A stretch of 64,000 nucleotides of DNA from Trichopria drosophilae (taxonomy: Eukaryota; Arthropoda; Insecta; Hymenoptera; Diapriidae): the NCBI GenBank assembly GCA_030407085.1, contig CM059587.1:104677501-104741500 (forward strand), given 5' to 3'. Under the pieces are notes generated by a model. It ran no database searches, was not told the DNA's origin, and saw only the letters and a list, made by a program, of their open reading frames with translations. Both the position numbers and the translations under genes were made by a program. Below, piece by piece: positions 60,201 through 64,000 of the stretch (the stretch's first letter is position 1; every line of letters starts with the position of its first letter).

Positions 60201-60342
60201 AGTTACATATATCAATTAATGTTTATAATACATACGTGTTCCTCTTGACATCAAGTACCGATCCACCTCGTACCAGGAAGTAATCATTTATTAATTTTTT
60301 ATGCCGATCGTAAGCCGACAAGTGTGTATACGCTGGAAACAT
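54242..60342 (-). CDS. FRA10AC1: FRA10AC1 homologue (nuclear protein), four exons
   Basis: Exons on the - strand: 60342-60236, 55032-54864, 54764-54605 and 54531-54242, with GT-AG introns in phases 2, 0 and 1; together 241 residues. Family blocks appear in order: SAYDRHKKLINDYFL (exon 1), DVIRENHKFLWNEDE and AKKYYDKLFKEYCICDL (exon 2), RWRTEKEVISGKGQFEC and SWEMNFGYVEHNEKKNALVK (exon 3), RLCIECSKKLNYH then an acidic tail ending EFEEYLADLL (exon 4). C-x4-C and C-x2-C pairs across exons 3-4 look like a zinc site. The family is nuclear and linked to splicing; vertebrate proteins are longer at the N terminus. A possible polyA signal ATTAAA lies at 54211-54206. Intron 1 is 5.2 kb and full of repeats. 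Confidence 0.93.
55084..56408. mobile_element. Giant TTAA/CCC hairpin in FRA10AC1 intron 1
   Basis: TTAA at 55080-55083 and 56409-56412; both ends begin CCCATTAACGCCTGAAATG read inward. The arms, about 620 bp each (55084-55710 and 55790-56408), are highly alike, leaving a loop of only about 80 bp. No transposase. It belongs to the same structural class as the elements at 14239 and 15344. Because it sits in an intron it should be transcribed as a long hairpin. Confidence 0.85.
56409..56893 (-). other. FRA10AC1 intron 1, repeat-free part
   Basis: AT-rich intronic sequence; nothing recognised. Confidence 0.4.
56894..57837. mobile_element. ACTTCGACCC element with subterminal hairpin
   Basis: Perfect 10-bp ends ACTTCGACCC / GGGTCGAAGT. 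Just inside the left end is a strong hairpin (ACTTCGACCCAGACCTTAAG pairing with CTTAAGTCTGGACGAAGT). At 57040-57085 is a short ACGTCCGT simple repeat, which creates the Arg/Thr-rich shadow ORF. Partial copies lie at 38769 and near 49928. No transposase; class unassigned. Confidence 0.7.
57838..60235 (-). other. FRA10AC1 intron 1, 5' part
   Basis: AT-rich intron. A GAGCGAGCGAAGCGAGCGAG simple repeat lies at 58032-58052. No further exon or bounded element recognised. Confidence 0.45.
60236..60342 (-). CDS. FRA10AC1: FRA10AC1 first recognised coding exon
   Basis: This exon is 5.2 kb from the others and was assigned by its SAYDRHKKLINDYF block and a phase-2 AAC-AC/GTATGT donor that fits exon 2 exactly. 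The ATG at 60342 is the likely start, but an upstream exon spliced at TTTAAG just before it would also fit, because vertebrate homologues carry about 70 more N-terminal residues. Confidence 0.8.
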
Positions 60343-60599
60343 CTTAAATTCCCAAATCTTATTCTTTTCTTCTTAGTTAATGCACAACAAATTCACACTG
60401 TGCATTTTTCATGCGTATAATTATGTACAATTCATAAAACTATTTAATGCTACATATTTTAGGTTACTCGTATACTACCCAATATGTGCACATTACTTTA
60501 TTAAAATGTTGAGTAATAATGATCAACATCAACTGATCAAATGCCCTCTCATAAACGACAAAGCAAACAAGCCAAGATTATTACTTGAAGTTATTCACT

Positions 60600-60850
60600 G
60601 TCAATAACGTTTTGCTGGAACGTCATTTATTGAATATATTCTATACTGAACTTCTTCCATTGCCCGACAGATGGCGCATCGTAAAAAATTACTAGGCCTT
60701 TACGAATCCGTAACCGCCATATTGAATAGAGGGAGTCGGACAGATGGCGCGTCGGACGTCGGACCCCCCCGAATACCGTCCAGGACGGCAACCATGGTAT
60801 AATAGTGGCAACCCTGTTTGTTGCCATAACAACGCGTGTTTATGTTTATG
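60600..60850 (-). promoter_or_regulatory. Probable FRA10AC1 upstream region with AGATGGCGC motifs
   Basis: A less AT-rich patch 260-500 bp upstream of the first exon. GACAGATGGCGC occurs twice, at about 60667 and 60738, and resembles the CTCF core AG(A/G)(T/G)GGCGC. An AACCGCCATATTG motif lies between. This motif is also abundant in repeats, so a regulatory role is inferred only from position. Confidence 0.35.
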
Positions 60851-60997
60851 TCTCCCATAAATTCAACTGAATTTAAGATATATGGCGTATGGAATTGACA
60901 TAATGCATAGATCTATATATAATTCTAACAAGAATTCTCATAATAAGTTTTTTCCGTTCAAACACTTACATAAAAAATGGTTTCAACACAAGTGTGA

Positions 60998-61215
60998 AAT
61001 TACACACCCGAGTTACTCTGAATGGTGTAAAAGTACAAAATCACTAGTATTTTTACACCAAAACTGTAATAGTACTACAAATATTGTGAAATTGTCACTC
61101 TGAGAGTAGGTTATATAAATTACCACTTCTGAGAGCAGTAATTTTACACTTTTTGAAATTACCGTTTGAATGTGAAATTACATCTGACAATGTTAAAAAT
61201 ACAATTTCTCTAGTA
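60998..61215. repeat. GTAATTTTAC-type repeat fragment
   Basis: Repeats words such as GGTGTAAAA, CTCTGAGAGTAG and GTAATTTTACA found in the elements at 5825 and 1211. Ends unclear. Confidence 0.5.
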
Positions 61216-61470
61216 ATATTTTCCATTCCGCGCGTGACCCGGGCAGCCATCATTGATGTTTATATACTTGTTTGAATTTCTCGTAAAGATTTCGGTTATT
61301 TGTTATGTGAAGATATTTTTTATCTCATCAAACGTGTGCAGAGGTATATATATCATATGCTACATATTTATTTGACCAAATAAAATGAAGTTTCTTTACA
61401 AGTATATTGAGGTTAAGTTTGATGGATCTATTTTCATTATAATTGTAATATTGTATAAATGTAATATGTC

Positions 61471-61710
61471 ATGGATACCATGATTTTTGACCCCGTTCAA
61501 GGAATCCAGGAAGCGTTCATGATGCTATTGGCATCGTATTTTGTATTTAATAAAACGTGGCCAGACAATGTTCCCCACTTTTTTGAATATGCACAAACGA
61601 AGTGGCTGGAAATCTATTCAGAAGATGCAAGCAGGGGTAAAAATCAAGCTGTCACCGAAAAAGTGTACACGTTACTTCGTAAACTGCAAACTGTCAGAGC
61701 ATATCATTAA
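61471..61710 (+). CDS. Orphan 79-codon ORF, possibly an exon or gene fragment
   Basis: The ORF has protein-like composition: IQEAFMMLLASYFVFNKTWP, then FFEYAQTKWLEIY and a charged end with VYTLLRKLQ. The pattern of an EAF...L..Y.F...WP helix pair followed by F.E..Q resembles the C-terminal part of multicopy uncharacterised proteins in insects. No upstream exon is seen, and a TAA lies two codons before the ATG. It may be a retro-copied or transposon-borne fragment. Confidence 0.35.
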   Translation: MDTMIFDPVQGIQEAFMMLLASYFVFNKTWPDNVPHFFEYAQTKWLEIYSEDASRGKNQAVTEKVYTLLRKLQTVRAYH

Positions 61711-61800
61711 TTAATTAAATTTGAAAAATTGGCCAGATCGATTATCCGAATCAAGGAATGATAAAAAATGAACACTTGGTCTTGTTTTGTTCACGTAGTC

Positions 61801-61840
61801 GACGTTTCGACAGCGTCACTGTCATTTTCAAGACTGAAAA
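61801..61840 (-). pseudogene. Decayed hammerhead-like motif of a Penelope-like element
   Basis: On the - strand, stem II (GACAG over CTGTC with a 5-nt loop, 61823-61819 and 61813-61809) and GAAA (61808-61805) are intact. A 4-bp stem III (ACGT/ACGT) follows, but the CUGANGA core is mutated and the base at the cleavage position is G. It matches the layout at 33203-33243. Confidence 0.45.
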
Positions 61841-61899
61841 TATATTCAAAACTTTTTTTAAAAAATTACATAATATAAAAAATAATAATTACAACAGTA

Positions 61900-62324
61900 C
61901 ACTGAAAAAAGTGGGAAGTAAAATTACATTTCAGTAATGTAATTATTTACAACGATTTTCGTGGTCAAATTACAAATTTGTTGTAGTTTTCCAGTGATTT
62001 CTGAAGGTGTTTTACCATAAATAAAGTAATATTATAATAAAACTGTAATTTTACAACAAGAATCATAGGACACAAAAATACCAGTGATAATTATGGTAAT
62101 TTTCCATTAGAAATTGTAAAAAATTTTACATTGTTTGTGTAATTTTCCTTAGAAAATCACTGTACGTTAACAAGCTCCACCGAAATTTTACACCGCTTTT
62201 CAAAGAAATTTTACATTGAGCAGGTTATACTTCACCAGGTATCGGTAACTTTCCTGCGATTATCAGTGGTATTTTTGTGTCCTACGATTTTCGTGGTAAA
62301 TTTACATCAACACTTTTTACAGTG
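61900..62324. mobile_element. TA-flanked MITE inserted in the Penelope-like remnant
   Basis: Ends CACTGAAAAAAGTG and CACTTTTTACAGTG are inverted repeats with one mismatch and are flanked by TA (61898-61899, 62325-62326). The interior repeats GGTAATTTTCC/GTAAAATTAC-like words. Confidence 0.7.
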
Positions 62325-62610
62325 TATATAAAGAACCGTAACATAATATATTAAATACCTATCTATATATAATTTGCAAAAACTAATATTTTACATTGTC
62401 GCAGTTTTATAATTATACGAAGACTAACTAAAGTTGTTGACATATCGACGAGTTTGTTGTCATTATTGTCAATATAGTAAAAGAAAATTTCTATGAATAG
62501 TATATATTCAAAGTCGTTGTAATAACTAATGACTATGGAACGTTAATTTTTAAAATTAGACAACATCAAATCGTATGAATTATTTAATTTTAATGTGTCT
62601 TCTTTTATAT

Positions 62611-62832
62611 TTATAGAGTTTGATTGTGTACCATTTCTGATATTAATATCTTAGAATAAGAAGTTTCTTTATCTAAGATTTTCAAATGTTTCCAATCAAA
62701 ATCATGAAATAATAAAATACGATGTTCAGAAACTACATTTTTTGTTTTCGATGTTAGATTTATATTACTCTTATGTTCTGAAATCCTTTTTTTTAACATC
62801 CTTTTCGTTTCTCCTACATATGATGCTGAGCT
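62611..62832 (-). pseudogene. Penelope-like element GIY-YIG endonuclease fragment
   Basis: The - strand encodes SSASYVGETKRMLKKRISEH, the YVG half of a GIY-YIG nuclease with its conserved downstream arginine. SEHRILLFHDFDWKHLKILD and EMVHNQ follow, the pattern of Penelope-like retroelement endonucleases. The RT and the 5' part are not recognisable. The 3' region continues to the hammerhead-like motif at 61801-61840, interrupted by a MITE. Confidence 0.75.
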
Positions 62833-63239
62833 TAAAATAATTAATTATTAATTAATTTGTACAAGAAGATAACATAATTTGCTTTACGTGTTGATTCAAA
62901 TTTCTTGCTGATTGTATAATAATTATGATCGGTAAAGTCCATGTGGATTCCTAGATTTATAAGCCAGATAGTTAGGAGACCAAATGACAGAGCCAGTGCC
63001 ATCTTCAGTTCTTTTTCTGTCGTTAAAGTTTTTTGAAATCAATAAATTATCATTTCTGTATATATCTGGGGCGGTTTAACTTCATTTTTTTTAAAGTTTT
63101 AGTAGATTTTTCAGTGGTGTTCACAACCAAACCATATAGTTTTGTTTGCCAAAAATTATGACTGTACTAAATGTTTAACCAACATTTTTTAATCGATAAA
63201 ATTAATTTAATTTCTTCAATAGTCGCCTAATGACTTTCA
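62833..63239. other. Non-coding stretch
   Basis: May be further Penelope-like remnant on the - strand, but no motif could be identified. Confidence 0.3.
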
Positions 63240-63975
63240 TTCCGTCTTAGTCCGTTTCATGCCGTAATCTGTCCCCTATCCAATCCTGGCCATTCCTCTC
63301 GAAACTGAAAATTATATCCAATTGAATCAGATATAAACCGAAACTTTCCGAAATAATCACTGAATGAGAATGAATCCTGACGAATCCTGTGTTGATTTTG
63401 AAACGAATGAATCCGGTATATTCTGAAATTATTTGTTCCGTTCTAATCCGATCTAAACCGGAAATGTCGAAAAAGGTTTCTATCTGGTTTGATCCGATTT
63501 AATCCTAAATAGTGCGACCAGTCTTGATCCAAATAAATCCAATCTATTCCGAAATGATTTGGTCCATTTCAATCCGTCTCATTCCATTCTAATTCGTCAT
63601 GGACGAAACGAATGAGCGGGGATTCGTTCCAATTGAAATGGGGAAATGAAACGAATTACCATTGTGTGTCAGAATGAGCGTGGATTCGTTCGAATAGGAA
63701 TCGAGGAATGAAATGGACAGAAAATGTGTTTCGGAATGACTCAGGATTCGTTAGGATTGAACTCACGGAATGAAACGGATTGCAAATCGAGTGAGAATAA
63801 CCGAATACTCGTTCGGATTGAAACGAAGGAATGAAACGGTTTACATATGTGTCTCGGAATGACTGAGGATGAAAACGGATAGAATTTTCCGGTACGGCAT
63901 GGCTTGGAACGGAATGACAAAGTGACCCGGATTAAATTCGGATTAAACGGGGGACAGATTCCGGATTGCACCGAT
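63240..63975. repeat. Foldback repeat rich in ATTCCG/GAATGAAACG words
   Basis: The left half has ATTCCG/CATTCCGT words, the right half their complements (GGAATGAAACGG). GTAATCTGTCCCC near 63270 pairs with GGGGGACAGATTCCGG near 63950. The element may continue past the window end. The ORF at 63741-63971 is spurious. Confidence 0.55.
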
Positions 63976-64000
63976 TTTGGTCGGATTAAATTCCTATCCG

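Noticed and set aside
1..64000. CRISPR arrays, operons, ribosome-binding sites
   Set aside because: The sequence is eukaryotic (spliced genes, SINEs, LINEs); the repeats seen lack CRISPR-type spacing.

Overview
This is an AT-rich, intron-containing, repeat-dominated stretch of an animal genome, almost certainly an insect. The evidence is SLBP and FRA10AC1 proteins of arthropod type, short runs of the insect telomere unit TTAGG, tRNA-headed SINEs, Bel/Pao, Penelope-like and non-LTR retroelements, and many short inverted-repeat elements. The non-LTR element at 52.6-54.1 kb resembles one I associate with ants and parasitic or gall wasps, so Hymenoptera is a reasonable but unproven guess.

Only three conserved host genes can be assembled with confidence. 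SLBP (histone mRNA hairpin-binding protein, + strand, two coding exons, 11710-12404) converges on a PAAT-like gene (C10orf88 family, - strand, three exons, 12527-13571), with 122 bp between their stop codons. FRA10AC1 (- strand) has exons 2-4 at 54242-55032 and its first recognised exon at 60236-60342, separated by a 5.2-kb intron holding a 1.3-kb giant hairpin and another transposon. Two weak coding candidates (a 28-codon membrane peptide at 11238 and an orphan 79-codon ORF at 61471) and an ORF with a duplicated 24-residue motif (36369-36755) are also described.

The rest is mobile DNA. 0-6 kb: AT-rich with short tandem repeats and one MITE. 6-11 kb: many MITEs, including a hAT-like element with an exact 8-bp target duplication, into which further elements are inserted. 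14.2-17.8 kb: two nested foldback elements with TTAA targets and CCC termini (piggyBac-like ends). 21.2-24.4 kb: two more inverted-repeat elements, one carrying a degenerate tRNA-like sequence. 29.9-36.9 kb: a SINE, a LINE ORF1 zinc-knuckle fragment, a Penelope-like RT fragment with a hammerhead-like motif downstream, a Tc1-like MITE and a non-LTR-like 3' end. 37-42 kb: direct and diverged tandem repeats. 42.1-46.5 kb: a decayed Bel/Pao element with one LTR, broken by an insertion that is itself broken by a foldback. 49.3 kb: a second SINE. 51.4-52.1 kb: a palindrome. 52.6-54.1 kb: a 5'-truncated LINE with a 16-bp target duplication. 61.5-64 kb: a second Penelope-like remnant (GIY-YIG part) with a decayed hammerhead-like motif, a MITE and a foldback repeat.

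The three host genes have unrelated housekeeping roles (histone mRNA processing, an ABC-transporter-associated factor, an RNA-processing-linked nuclear protein). I see no operon-like or pathway link between them. The most interesting structures are the hammerhead-like motifs on the coding strand of both Penelope remnants, and the family of TTAA/CCC giant hairpins, one of which must be transcribed as part of the FRA10AC1 intron.
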